A DNA stretch of 64,000 nucleotides, from assembly GCA_002436005.1 (NCBI GenBank), contig DIXG01000075.1:1-64000 (forward strand). The letters are read 5' to 3'. Shown piece by piece: positions 6,439 through 14,704 of this stretch. Made by a program: the position numbers and the translations under genes. The DNA comes from Anaerolineaceae bacterium UBA6086 (GTDB taxonomy: Bacteria; Chloroflexota; Anaerolineae; Anaerolineales; Anaerolineaceae). The notes beneath the pieces were generated by a model that was not told the DNA's origin, searched no databases, and was given only the letters and a program-made list of their open reading frames with translations. Each line of letters opens with the position of its first letter. Position 1 is the first letter of the stretch.

Positions 6439-8874
6439 TTATGTTGATTCTGTTAATTTATTTGCCAAAGCAACTGCAGATGAAGTATCAAATCCTGTGC
6501 TTCTTCTGACCTCCTTCATTGAATGGTATTTCTTTTCCATCAACAAGGCTTTTTCCTTTTCTCCAAGACTTTGATAAACCAATCCAAGATAATACACTAA
6601 GTTTCGATTCCAGGGCTCATGCTCAGCCTGTATCTCAAGTAGTTCTTGTGACTTTCTGAATACAATTTGTGCTTCATCATATTTACCTCTTAACTTTAGT
6701 GTATCTGCGAGAAAAAAGTGACATATCCCATCTTTTGGCGCTGCTTGTACGGCTCTCCTCATAAAAAATTCTCGTTTATCTAAGGTTTGAGCTGTAAGTC
6801 CTGCATATAAAGCCGCAAAAATATCTGAAGCATTAAATATGCTGAGTTCCGAGAATAAATTATGAGCTTCTTCCATTTCTCCTAATCTAAAATGAATTTG
6901 AGCCTTCAACATTTTTTGACTGTAAGTTGCCCGTTCTTTATCTTTAATAACAAAATTAATCCACTCTAAAGCCTTCTCACAATGATCGAGTTCATAGAGA
7001 ATCTTTGCATATTCTTCAGCATCCTCAATGTGTTCGCTGATCGTTCCATTAATTCTCGCCTTGCATAGGTCGCTTTCTAGTTCAACTCGAGCCCTTTCTT
7101 TACTTGTCATTGGAAGCAAACCTAGTGGATTATCAATTATTTCTTTCACTTCTATGTCAGGATAATCAAGCAAAAATGCCTTCACTCCAAGAATTTTATT
7201 TTCATCTAACCGAATATTTATATACACAGGTGTTCCCTTGGGGACAGACCTATTGAAGTTCAGTTTTACAGTATGAACAGGTCTATTCGCATTACCAGCA
7301 CAGAAAATCAAATCAACATGAGACATTGAATTTTTAGGCACATTGAATTGTTCATAAGAGATAAAATTAGATTCATCAGGGAAAGGTATTGCGGCACCTG
7401 CCGGAATCAAAGGTACATATTCTCCTCTTTCAGTGAGTATACCAATTGAATCTCCAATGATTGGTGCTAAAATATCATGCCCTAAAACATGTCTGGTATA
7501 GGCGTGGACAGCTGCACCCTCTGCCACTAGGAAATCCATATCTTCCGGACGCTCAATATTTGCTTCTTTAAAATAATCCTGTAACTTTCTCTCTATTACA
7601 GGATTGAGAGAGCTGCCTCCAACTAATAAAATTCTAGTTATATTATTCTTTTCCAAACCACTCTTATTTAAGGCATCTTTAATTGGTGAGAAAATTGAAG
7701 TGATTGTATAGTATTCGCGATTTTCATTCTGTGAGCAAGTAGGATCAATAAAAGGTTGAAGTAGATCATTAAATGTCTCCCAGTTTAACCAAAGGTCTGG
7801 CATAACAATATCCCCCCTGGATGTATTCACAGTTTGAGGTGGAATTGAAATGGAGATGTCTTTAAGTTTCTCCATGTCCCAGGTAGTCATCTGTGACACA
7901 GCTTCCAATTCTTCAGAAAAACGAATTTTTAGTAGCTCCGCAATTTTTGATAGCTGACTCCATATACGATATTGACGCTCTGCGTATGACCACTCTTTTT
8001 CCTCATAACCACTAACCTCATAAAATTGTTCTTTTAGATATTTATGAACAAGGTGATTATCAATATCATCCCCACCCAGTTTTTCAAACCTTGAAATTGC
8101 TATATTCTTTAATGTGATAGCCTTCCTGACTGGCGAATAGCTTACATCAATGATTGATATATCGCAGGTTCCACCACCAAAATCAAACACAAGAACCGTT
8201 TCCTCCTGATTCCATCTGAGTTGGATACGTTGCCTATTCAAATATGCTAATAATGCAGCATTTGGTTCATCCATCAAACAACCAAAATCAACATCAAATC
8301 CTGCATTACGAGCTGCTTCCAAAGTATCTTTTCTTTGCGGTGCCTCAAATGAAGCTGGAATAGTGATAACGACCGGGATATCCTCAAATGACTTCTGGAT
8401 AACAGATTCACCCGATCTTCTCATCTCTTTTAATATGTGACTTGAGACTTTGACTGGCGAATTTAGACTTTCACTAATTGCACTTGGGTATAGTTTTTTA
8501 ACTCCCAAATCCATCTTCACAGAATAGAATATTTTACGACCTCTTCGATAATGATACTTAGCTTCTTTTGCCCCCATCCCTGCGATGATGGGGGCACCTT
8601 GATCTTCTTGAAATACTACTGAGGGAAACAAAATAGAAGATGCTTCTGTCCCATCCAAAAAAAGTTGCGGAAGCTGCAGCAATTCTACAGGAATAAAATG
8701 AGGAAATGATCCCTGATCTTTTTCTGAATCTAAAGGCGCATTTAAGAATTGATCTTTTTCTGTAAGGCCTGCAACCGCCATGACAGAATTGGTAGTTCCC
8801 AGGTCAATGCCAATGACAATATCACTCTTGTTCTTATCAACAGATGAATTTTTTCCTATTTGACGATTTATCAT
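6439..8874 (-). CDS. Hsp70-family ATPase with C-terminal TPR region
   Basis: First gene of the four-gene operon, 811 residues. Residues 19-462 form an Hsp70 nucleotide-binding domain: phosphate-1 IGIDLGTTNSVMAV (21-34), phosphate-2 FDFGGGTCDISIID (230-243), ITIPASFEAPQR (170-181) and adenosine motif LLVGGSSLNPVI (416-427). A linker and beta-rich stretch (463-595) replaces the usual substrate-binding domain; the canonical hydrophobic linker LLLDV is missing. Residues about 610-790 look like tetratricopeptide helices (e.g. LAKAQ/HFRLGEMEEAHNLF-type pairs). It is therefore not a housekeeping DnaK. No DnaJ or GrpE gene is nearby. The likely role is an ATP-driven regulator or assembly factor for the helicase and its partners, by context only. 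Confidence 0.93.
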   Translation of the reverse strand: MINRQIGKNSSVDKNKSDIVIGIDLGTTNSVMAVAGLTEKDQFLNAPLDSEKDQGSFPHFIPVELLQLPQLFLDGTEASSILFPSVVFQEDQGAPIIAGMGAKEAKYHYRRGRKIFYSVKMDLGVKKLYPSAISESLNSPVKVSSHILKEMRRSGESVIQKSFEDIPVVITIPASFEAPQRKDTLEAARNAGFDVDFGCLMDEPNAALLAYLNRQRIQLRWNQEETVLVFDFGGGTCDISIIDVSYSPVRKAITLKNIAISRFEKLGGDDIDNHLVHKYLKEQFYEVSGYEEKEWSYAERQYRIWSQLSKIAELLKIRFSEELEAVSQMTTWDMEKLKDISISIPPQTVNTSRGDIVMPDLWLNWETFNDLLQPFIDPTCSQNENREYYTITSIFSPIKDALNKSGLEKNNITRILLVGGSSLNPVIERKLQDYFKEANIERPEDMDFLVAEGAAVHAYTRHVLGHDILAPIIGDSIGILTERGEYVPLIPAGAAIPFPDESNFISYEQFNVPKNSMSHVDLIFCAGNANRPVHTVKLNFNRSVPKGTPVYINIRLDENKILGVKAFLLDYPDIEVKEIIDNPLGLLPMTSKERARVELESDLCKARINGTISEHIEDAEEYAKILYELDHCEKALEWINFVIKDKERATYSQKMLKAQIHFRLGEMEEAHNLFSELSIFNASDIFAALYAGLTAQTLDKREFFMRRAVQAAPKDGICHFFLADTLKLRGKYDEAQIVFRKSQELLEIQAEHEPWNRNLVYYLGLVYQSLGEKEKALLMEKKYHSMKEVRRSTGFDTSSAVALANKLTEST

Positions 8875-9018
8875 TTCAACCCCAATATCTAATTATGTGT
8901 TTTTATTTTATCAACAAATTTATTCTTCAACATAGACCAATTTATGATTAGAATTCTCCATTTCGTTTTGATCCTAAAGGCGATTGGCTGTCAATTTGCC
9001 AAAATTATAAAGTCAATT
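8875..9018. other. Divergent intergenic region of the Hsp70 operon
   Basis: Very AT-rich spacer between the Hsp70 operon (minus) and the 9055 gene (plus). It must hold the operon promoter; a TTGTTG and TAATTA pair 16 nt apart on the minus strand is a weak candidate. No operator-like palindrome was noticed. Confidence 0.4.
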
Positions 9019-9047
9019 TTGGCGATTCGGTCAACTCATGTTAAAAT
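9019..9047 (+). promoter_or_regulatory. Sigma-70-type promoter, probably giving a leaderless mRNA
   Basis: TTGGCG (9019-9024), 17-nt spacer, TAAAAT (9042-9047). The expected start point, 7-8 nt further, coincides with the ATG at 9055. Confidence 0.55.
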
Positions 9048-9054
9048 GAATGAT

Positions 9055-9510
9055 ATGGATAAACGAAGATCTAAAAATAAAGCCGAATTGCCAACACATG
9101 CCAGCTATCAAATCCACCGCCGCCAAAGGCTGTGGCAAATCATGGTGCCCGTCCTGGCTGGCTGTTTGCTGACACTGGCTGTGGCCGTGTGGGTCGTCCT
9201 TTTGGCTGCTGGCGTGGGGTCGGGTGTAGGCGTTTCCCAGGGCGCGGATGCAGCAATGATCTGGATTATTCTGCCCATGCTGGTTTTGGCAGTGCTGATG
9301 ATCCTGGTATTGATCGGGTTGGTGATCGCTTTCACACGCCTCCTCAAAGCCCTGCCGGGATATTCCCGCTTGGCGCAGTCGTATGTCTCAATGTTTACCG
9401 GTAAGGTTCAGCGCGTGTCAATGAAGATTACCGCACCCATTATTTTCACGGGGCGCGTTAAAGCCGGCGCAGGGGCACTGCTGACATCCATATTTGGTCG
9501 ATCAAAGTAA
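9055..9510 (+). CDS. Small membrane protein with two transmembrane segments
   Basis: Not assigned to a family. The 151-residue product has a basic, Gln/Arg-rich N-terminus, two strongly hydrophobic segments (around LAGCLLTLAVAVWVVLL and LPMLVLAVLMILVLIGLVIAF) and a cytoplasmic-looking C-terminus with KVQRVSMKITAP. I prefer the ATG at 9055 because the -10 box TAAAAT lies 7 nt upstream and covers another ATG at 9046; a frame extending to 8944 is open but not convincing. The next gene also encodes a small hydrophobic protein, so the two may be co-expressed. A membrane-envelope role is only a guess. Confidence 0.7.
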   Translation: MDKRRSKNKAELPTHASYQIHRRQRLWQIMVPVLAGCLLTLAVAVWVVLLAAGVGSGVGVSQGADAAMIWIILPMLVLAVLMILVLIGLVIAFTRLLKALPGYSRLAQSYVSMFTGKVQRVSMKITAPIIFTGRVKAGAGALLTSIFGRSK

Positions 9511-9582
9511 ATTTATCAATCTGCGATCGCTGTTGTTTCATGTAATTAGAAAACGAAAATCAATCTGAAAGGGATGAATGAA

Positions 9583-9786
9583 ATGGACGATAAGTTGAAA
9601 ACAAAAACCCTTGTTTCTGGTGCAATCATTGGTGCGCTGATTGGTGCAGCCTCTGCCTTTTTGCTGATTAAGCGGGCAGAAGCTGAGGATGCGGATGCCA
9701 AACTGACCCCTGGAGAAGGCATCCAGGTCGGCTTGGGCGTTTTGGGCTTGATGCGTCTGATTGCTGGCTTTAGCAAAGAAGCTTAG
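9583..9786 (+). CDS. Short hydrophobic protein
   Basis: A 67-residue product (70 if the ATG at 9574 is used) with one Gly/Ala-rich membrane segment (SGAIIGALIGAASAFLLI), an acidic stretch, and a second hydrophobic patch (VGLGVLGLMRLIAG). The first part resembles the YtxH-type glycine-zipper anchor of small envelope proteins. AAAGGG lies 9 nt before the ATG at 9583, which favours that start over 9574, where the spacing would be zero. It lies between the 9055 membrane gene and rnz on the same strand. Function unknown. Confidence 0.65.
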   Translation: MDDKLKTKTLVSGAIIGALIGAASAFLLIKRAEAEDADAKLTPGEGIQVGLGVLGLMRLIAGFSKEA

Positions 9787-9824
9787 GCAGCAGGATCTGA
9801 GTTGATAGAAGAACAGGGTTAAGA

Positions 9825-10748
9825 TTGTTTGAAATTGTTTTTTTAGGCACTTCAGCCTCGGCGCCTTCCGTTCACCGAGGCTTGTCTTCTTTATTTATCC
9901 AGCATGAAGAATTTCGATTTCTTGTGGATTGCGGTGAGGGAACGCAGCGCCAGATACTTCGTTCGGGGGTTGGTTTCAAGCGTCTCAATCAAATATTGCT
10001 GACGCATGGACACCTGGACCACATTCTGGGGCTTGGCGGGTTGGTCTCAACCTTCCTGCGCTGGGGGGTGATGGAGCAGATTGAGATCTTTGGCACGCAG
10101 CATACCCTCGATCGGGTGCACGATTTGATCTTTGGTGTGGTTTTGCGCGGTTATTATGGAAAGCCGCCTGTCACCTTGAATGAGATTGTTCCTGGCACCT
10201 TTTATGAGACGGATCGGTTTTCTATTACAGCCTTCCCGGTCGACCATCGAGGTTCGAGCTCTCTGGGCTATCGTCTTGAGGAGCGCAGCCGGCGACCGTT
10301 TTTACCTGAGAAGGCAGCAGAATTGAATATTCCCCCTGGTCCCTGGCGGAGAGAGCTGGTTGCTGGAAAGCGGGTCATCCTGCCTGATAGCCGGATAATC
10401 GAACCCGACCAGGTCTTGGGCGAATCGCGCAAGGGTACTTCGCTGGTTGTGGTGGGCGACACTGGCAGGACAGATAATTTACTCAAGCATGTTGAAGGGG
10501 CGGACGCGCTGGTGATTGAATCGACCTATACCGAAGCGGAAAGGGAATTGGCAGATCGGTTTGATCATCTGACGGCAGCACAGGCAGCGTCATTTGCCAA
10601 AGAAGCTGGTGTCAGTCAGCTCTTTCTCACACATCTTTCACGGCGCTATCGTGAGAGCGATGTGTTGGAAGAAGCCCAGGTAATTTTCCCGGCCGTGCAT
10701 GTTGCCCGGGATTTTGACAGCTTCCAAATCAAACGCGAAAACGAATAA
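9825..10748 (+). CDS. rnz: Ribonuclease Z (tRNase Z)
   Basis: Metallo-beta-lactamase-fold endonuclease that trims the 3' end of tRNA precursors. The 307-residue product starts with the typical FLGTSASAPS and has DCGEGTQRQILRSG, the zinc motif THGHLDHILGL, later VVGDTGRT with the ligand Asp, and THLSRRY near the C-terminus. Length matches short-form bacterial RNase Z. The start codon is TTG at 9825. It shares most motifs with ElaC-type enzymes. It stands alone between small membrane genes and a methyltransferase; the tRNA-Gln in this window has an encoded CCA, so it may not need this enzyme. Confidence 0.93.
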   Translation: MFEIVFLGTSASAPSVHRGLSSLFIQHEEFRFLVDCGEGTQRQILRSGVGFKRLNQILLTHGHLDHILGLGGLVSTFLRWGVMEQIEIFGTQHTLDRVHDLIFGVVLRGYYGKPPVTLNEIVPGTFYETDRFSITAFPVDHRGSSSLGYRLEERSRRPFLPEKAAELNIPPGPWRRELVAGKRVILPDSRIIEPDQVLGESRKGTSLVVVGDTGRTDNLLKHVEGADALVIESTYTEAERELADRFDHLTAAQAASFAKEAGVSQLFLTHLSRRYRESDVLEEAQVIFPAVHVARDFDSFQIKRENE

Positions 10749-10775
10749 CACACCTTACTGATGGTGGAGTAACTT

Positions 10776-11660
10776 ATGGTGAAATCCGATTTTTTAGCTC
10801 GATTGGCTGAAGGTGAGGTTTTGGTTGCCGATGGTGCGACCGGGACGAATTTACAAAAGAGGGGCTTACCAGTCGGCGCGGCAGCAGAACTATGGGTGCT
10901 TGAAAACCCCTCAGCAGTGCTAGACCTGGGCAAAGACTTTGTCGCTGCAGGATCGCAGGTGCTATTGACCTGCACCTTTGGCGCCACTCGTCTGCGACTG
11001 GAGGCATCCGGGTTGGGTGACCAATTTGATTTCATTAATCGCCAGGCTGTTGACCTGGCAAGGCAGGCAATTGGGCAGCAGGCTGTTTTTCTGGCTGGCT
11101 CAATTGGGCCGCTGGGCCACATGCTGGAACCCTTTGGCGATGTTGCCGTTGACGATGCTGAAAAAACATTTGAAGACCAAGCGCAGGTCTTAGTGGATGC
11201 TGGCGTGGATTTGATTGTGGTTGAAACCCAGTTTGATATCAACGAAGCCCAGGCGGCTGTCAGAGCGGTGCGAAAGGTGAGCAGAGACCTGCCCCTGGTG
11301 TGCTCTTTCAGTTATGACCGTGGTAAACGCACCATGATGGGTGTGAGCCCTGCAGCGATGGCAGAAGCCATGGCGGGGTTGGATGTGGACGTTTTTGGCA
11401 TTAATTGCGGCCGCAGTCTTGCGGAAAACCTGGACAATTTGCAGCAGCTGAGAAGTGTGACGGACAAACCGCTGTGGTTCAAACCCAATGCCGGTATGCC
11501 CGAGATGGATAACGATGGCAAGCCCACCTACTCGGTTTCACCGCAAGAGATGGGGGCTTTGGTGCCGCATTGGCTTGAGGCCGGCGCCCAGGTTGTGGGT
11601 GGATGTTGCGGCACCAGTCCTGAACACCTGGCTGAGATTGCCAGAGCAGCTCGATCCTGA
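10776..11660 (+). CDS. Homocysteine S-methyltransferase family protein
   Basis: A 294-residue zinc-dependent methyltransferase of the BHMT/MetH N-terminal domain family. Key features are VADGATGTNLQKRG near the start, LLTCTFGATRLRL, a VVETQFDI barrel strand and the zinc ligands: GINCG (first Cys) and GGCCGTSPEHL at the C-terminus (Cys pair). Such stand-alone domains move a methyl group to homocysteine from betaine, S-methylmethionine or another donor; the donor cannot be read here. No B12-binding or folate domain is attached and no other methionine gene is near. GGAG lies shortly before the ATG. Confident as to family, not substrate. Confidence 0.88.
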   Translation: MVKSDFLARLAEGEVLVADGATGTNLQKRGLPVGAAAELWVLENPSAVLDLGKDFVAAGSQVLLTCTFGATRLRLEASGLGDQFDFINRQAVDLARQAIGQQAVFLAGSIGPLGHMLEPFGDVAVDDAEKTFEDQAQVLVDAGVDLIVVETQFDINEAQAAVRAVRKVSRDLPLVCSFSYDRGKRTMMGVSPAAMAEAMAGLDVDVFGINCGRSLAENLDNLQQLRSVTDKPLWFKPNAGMPEMDNDGKPTYSVSPQEMGALVPHWLEAGAQVVGGCCGTSPEHLAEIARAARS

Positions 11661-11767
11661 GATCCCGGATTGATCCCTATTCAAACAGGTTGAAACTGAA
11701 GACCATTGTCCCTTTTGAGTTCGCATTGTTCTGCCGTCCATCAGAACAGCTGATCAAGGGATGGTTG

Positions 11768-11776
11768 TGATAGAAT
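11768..11776 (+). promoter_or_regulatory. Extended -10 promoter of maf, likely leaderless
   Basis: TGA directly followed by TAGAAT (11771-11776), then 7 nt to the maf ATG at 11784. No -35 match and no Shine-Dalgarno are visible, which fits transcription starting at or next to the start codon. Confidence 0.5.
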
Positions 11777-11783
11777 CCCAGTT

Positions 11784-12437
11784 ATGGAAGAAATGATTTT
11801 AGCATCCAATTCCCCTCGCCGAAAAGCGCTCTTTTCACTGTTTGGCTTGCCCTTTGTGGTGAAACCTGCAGATGTGGATGAATCGCAACGGTCAGCAGAA
11901 GCTCCTGTGGCGTATGTCCGCAGGTTGGCTTGCGAAAAGGCTGCTGCAGCCGCACAACAGCAGTCGGGATGGGTGATCGGTGCGGACACGATTGTGGTGG
12001 ATGGGGATGAACTCTTGGGAAAACCCATGGATTCGGCGGATGCCCGCAGGACGCTTCGGCAGCTGAGGGGACGAACCCACCAGGTGTATACCGGCATTGC
12101 CATCCTTAACAGCCTGACCGGGCAATCCTTTGATGCGGTGTGCTGCACACAAGTGCCGATGCGGGAATACACCGAAGAAGAGATTGATGCTTACCTTGCC
12201 ACTGGCGATCCGATGGACAAAGCCGGCGCGTATGCGATTCAGCACGCCGGGTTTCATCCCGTTGTGGGTATGGCAGGTTGTTATGCTTCTGTGATGGGGC
12301 TGCCGTTGTGCCACCTGATTGTTGGGTTTACCAGGTTGGGTTTGGACGTATCTGAAGATGTTCCTGCTCGATGCCAGGCACATCTGGCATATGACTGCCC
12401 GGTCTTTGGAGAGATTTTGGCGAAAGGTGGGGCTTGA
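11784..12437 (+). CDS. maf: Maf family nucleotide pyrophosphatase
   Basis: Maf proteins hydrolyse non-canonical or canonical nucleoside triphosphates and limit division in some bacteria. The 217-residue product begins with ILASNSPRRKALF, the signature SxSPRR loop, and has GADTIVVDGDELLGKP, LRGRTHQVYTGIA, EEEIDAYLATGDPMDKAGAY and IQHAGFHPVVGMAGCYASVMGLP. All core family motifs are present. It ends 4 nt before the first transpeptidase gene, so it may be co-transcribed with cell-wall genes. Slightly longer than usual (about 190-200) because of a C-terminal extension. Confidence 0.93.
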   Translation: MEEMILASNSPRRKALFSLFGLPFVVKPADVDESQRSAEAPVAYVRRLACEKAAAAAQQQSGWVIGADTIVVDGDELLGKPMDSADARRTLRQLRGRTHQVYTGIAILNSLTGQSFDAVCCTQVPMREYTEEEIDAYLATGDPMDKAGAYAIQHAGFHPVVGMAGCYASVMGLPLCHLIVGFTRLGLDVSEDVPARCQAHLAYDCPVFGEILAKGGA

Positions 12438-12440
12438 TCG

Positions 12441-14645
12441 ATGGCGCTTGGCGGCAAAAAGATCGGGCTCGTTTTGCTTTTCCTGCTGGTTGCCGCGCTG
12501 GTTTTAAGCGCTTGTGTTCCCCGTGCCGCGGACCCGATGACGCCGTTTGACCTGAGCGGGGATGTGGATGCCGCTGTGCAAGCACAGCGTGTGGCAGCAC
12601 AATACCTTGATGCCTGGCAGGTTGAGGATTACGCTGCGATGTATGGGTTGTTGACTTCGCTCAGCCAGGACGCTTTCAGCCTAGAATCCTTCAGCGAGAC
12701 CTATCTTGATGTTGCTGTCGAACTCACGCTTGAAGGAATTTCATTCCAGGTCTTATCAGCTATTGCAGAAAAGCATCACGCAGAGGTCGCTTACCGTGTG
12801 GTTTATGACACTTTATTGCTGGGTGAAATTGTGCGTGATTTGGTGATGAATCTGACACCTGAAGGAAACACCTGGCGTATCCAGTGGGAAAATTCGCTCA
12901 TTTTCCCGGATTTGTCTGGCGGCAATGCGCTGCAATTTGTACGTCAGATCCCTTCCCGAGGGCGGATTTTTGATCACAATGGCGCACCATTGGCTGCCTA
13001 TGAAGATGCCATTGCCATTGGAATTGTCCCGGGAGAAATGCTCCAGGAACAGGCAGCGCTGGTGTATGAAACGCTGGCTGAGATCAGCATCTATTCAGCG
13101 GAGTCTTTGCAGGATATTGTTGAATCAACGCCGGATGACTGGTATTTGCCGGTGATCACGCTTTCACAGCGCGATGCGGCTGAGCATATCGAAAAATTAC
13201 GCGGGTTGGCTGGCGTGCGGATGGATGAATTCCGTGCCCGTTATTATGTCGACGGCGGTGTGGCGCCCCATGTGCTGGGATATACGCTCTATATTCCCGA
13301 AGAAGAACTGGATGACTATTTGCGGCTGGGATACAGCCGGGATGAACGTATTGGCGTTTCTGGGCTTGAGGCAGTGTATGAGGCAGAACTATCCGGTCAG
13401 CGCGGCGGTTCCCTTTACCTGGTGGATTCGAATGGAAAAGTGCAGAACCTGATTGCCGCCAGCGAGCCTGTGCCCGGGCAATCCGTTTACACCACGCTGG
13501 ATAAGGAGCTGCAGATGCGTCTGCAAGCTTCGCTTGGCGATCTGCGTGCATCTGTTGTAGTCGTTGAGGTGGATACTGGCAGGATCCTGGCTTTGGTCTC
13601 CAATCCAGGTTTTGACCCCAATGCCTTCGATCTGACCGGAGCTGACCGCAGCTTGCTGGATTCCTACTTCACCGATGAGAATCAGCCCCTTTTCAACCGG
13701 GCGACCCAGGGACAATATCCGCTTGGATCAGTGTTCAAGACGATCACCATGGCTGCTGGAATGGAAAATGGTTTGTATCGCGCCAACTCCAGTTTTTACT
13801 GCGGGCAGCAGCTTTGGGTGTGTGACAGCGTCTGGTTGGATGATTGGACGTTGGCACATGGCGTTGGCGCCAGCGGTGAACTGACCCTGATTGAAGGGTT
13901 GATGCGCTCCTGCAATCCCTGGTTTTATCGCATTGGCGAAAACCTGTTTGTGGAAGGGATGGAGGATGCCCTTTCGGAAATGGCGATGGGATTTGGGCTG
14001 GGCGAACCAACGGGTGTAGAGATTGGTGAAGCAGCAGGAAATATCCCGCCGACAGCCGGCACCTGCGTCAACAGTGCCCAGATGTCGATTGGCCAGGGCG
14101 AAATTTTGGTGACACCCCTCCAGGTTGCGACCTTTTTTGGGGCATTGGCAAACGGCGGCACACTTTACCGACCCACACTGATAGACAGGCTCACCTCCAG
14201 TTCCGGTGAGATAATGCAAGCCTTTGAGCCTGAGACTGTGGGCACCCTGCCGATCTCGGATGAGACCCTGGCGGCAATCCAGGAAGGCTTGCGCATGGTG
14301 GTGGAAGAGTCGCGCGGAACGGGGTACTGGGCTTTGCAAGGGCTTGAAGTGCCTGTTTCAGGCAAGACCGGAACGGCGCAAACGCCCACGGGTAATTCTC
14401 ATGCCTGGTTTGCGGGCTATAGCCGCCAGAATGATCCTGACCGACCGGATATCGCCGTGGCAGTAATTATCGAAAATGGCGGAGAGGGCTCTGTGATGGC
14501 AGCGCCTGTATTCATGCGGGCTGTCTCCCTCTATTTTTCGGATTATCAGGATTATGGCAGGTTGATGCCCTGGGAAGTGGAGCCCTACATCACCGAACTG
14601 CCGGAACCAACTGCCACTCCACATCCAATGAATGAGCCAGTATAA
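12441..14645 (+). CDS. MecA-like penicillin-binding transpeptidase, lipoprotein (copy 1)
   Basis: A 734-residue class B transpeptidase that cross-links peptidoglycan. The N-terminus is a lipoprotein signal ending in LVLSAC (Cys25), not the usual single transmembrane anchor. Residues about 45-155 resemble the NTF2-like MecA_N domain (AAQYLDAWQVEDYAAMY), followed by the dimerisation domain from GRIFDHNGAPLA and the transpeptidase domain with SVFK (Ser430 nucleophile), SCN (490-492) and KTG (642-644). It is followed at about 60 bp by a paralogue with the same layout. PBP2a-like N-domains are known from MecA; beta-lactam resistance is not implied by this alone. Confidence 0.9.
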   Translation: MALGGKKIGLVLLFLLVAALVLSACVPRAADPMTPFDLSGDVDAAVQAQRVAAQYLDAWQVEDYAAMYGLLTSLSQDAFSLESFSETYLDVAVELTLEGISFQVLSAIAEKHHAEVAYRVVYDTLLLGEIVRDLVMNLTPEGNTWRIQWENSLIFPDLSGGNALQFVRQIPSRGRIFDHNGAPLAAYEDAIAIGIVPGEMLQEQAALVYETLAEISIYSAESLQDIVESTPDDWYLPVITLSQRDAAEHIEKLRGLAGVRMDEFRARYYVDGGVAPHVLGYTLYIPEEELDDYLRLGYSRDERIGVSGLEAVYEAELSGQRGGSLYLVDSNGKVQNLIAASEPVPGQSVYTTLDKELQMRLQASLGDLRASVVVVEVDTGRILALVSNPGFDPNAFDLTGADRSLLDSYFTDENQPLFNRATQGQYPLGSVFKTITMAAGMENGLYRANSSFYCGQQLWVCDSVWLDDWTLAHGVGASGELTLIEGLMRSCNPWFYRIGENLFVEGMEDALSEMAMGFGLGEPTGVEIGEAAGNIPPTAGTCVNSAQMSIGQGEILVTPLQVATFFGALANGGTLYRPTLIDRLTSSSGEIMQAFEPETVGTLPISDETLAAIQEGLRMVVEESRGTGYWALQGLEVPVSGKTGTAQTPTGNSHAWFAGYSRQNDPDRPDIAVAVIIENGGEGSVMAAPVFMRAVSLYFSDYQDYGRLMPWEVEPYITELPEPTATPHPMNEPV

Positions 14646-14704
14646 TCAAACGATGATCAATTTACCAAGATGCGCGACGATCGCTGCGTTTTTGGAGCGT
14701 TCCT

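Noticed and set aside
13728..14339. 203-residue antisense frame in transpeptidase copy 1 (and 15698-16312 in copy 2)
   Set aside because: Both are antisense shadows at the same place in duplicated genes; similarity between them only mirrors the paralogy.
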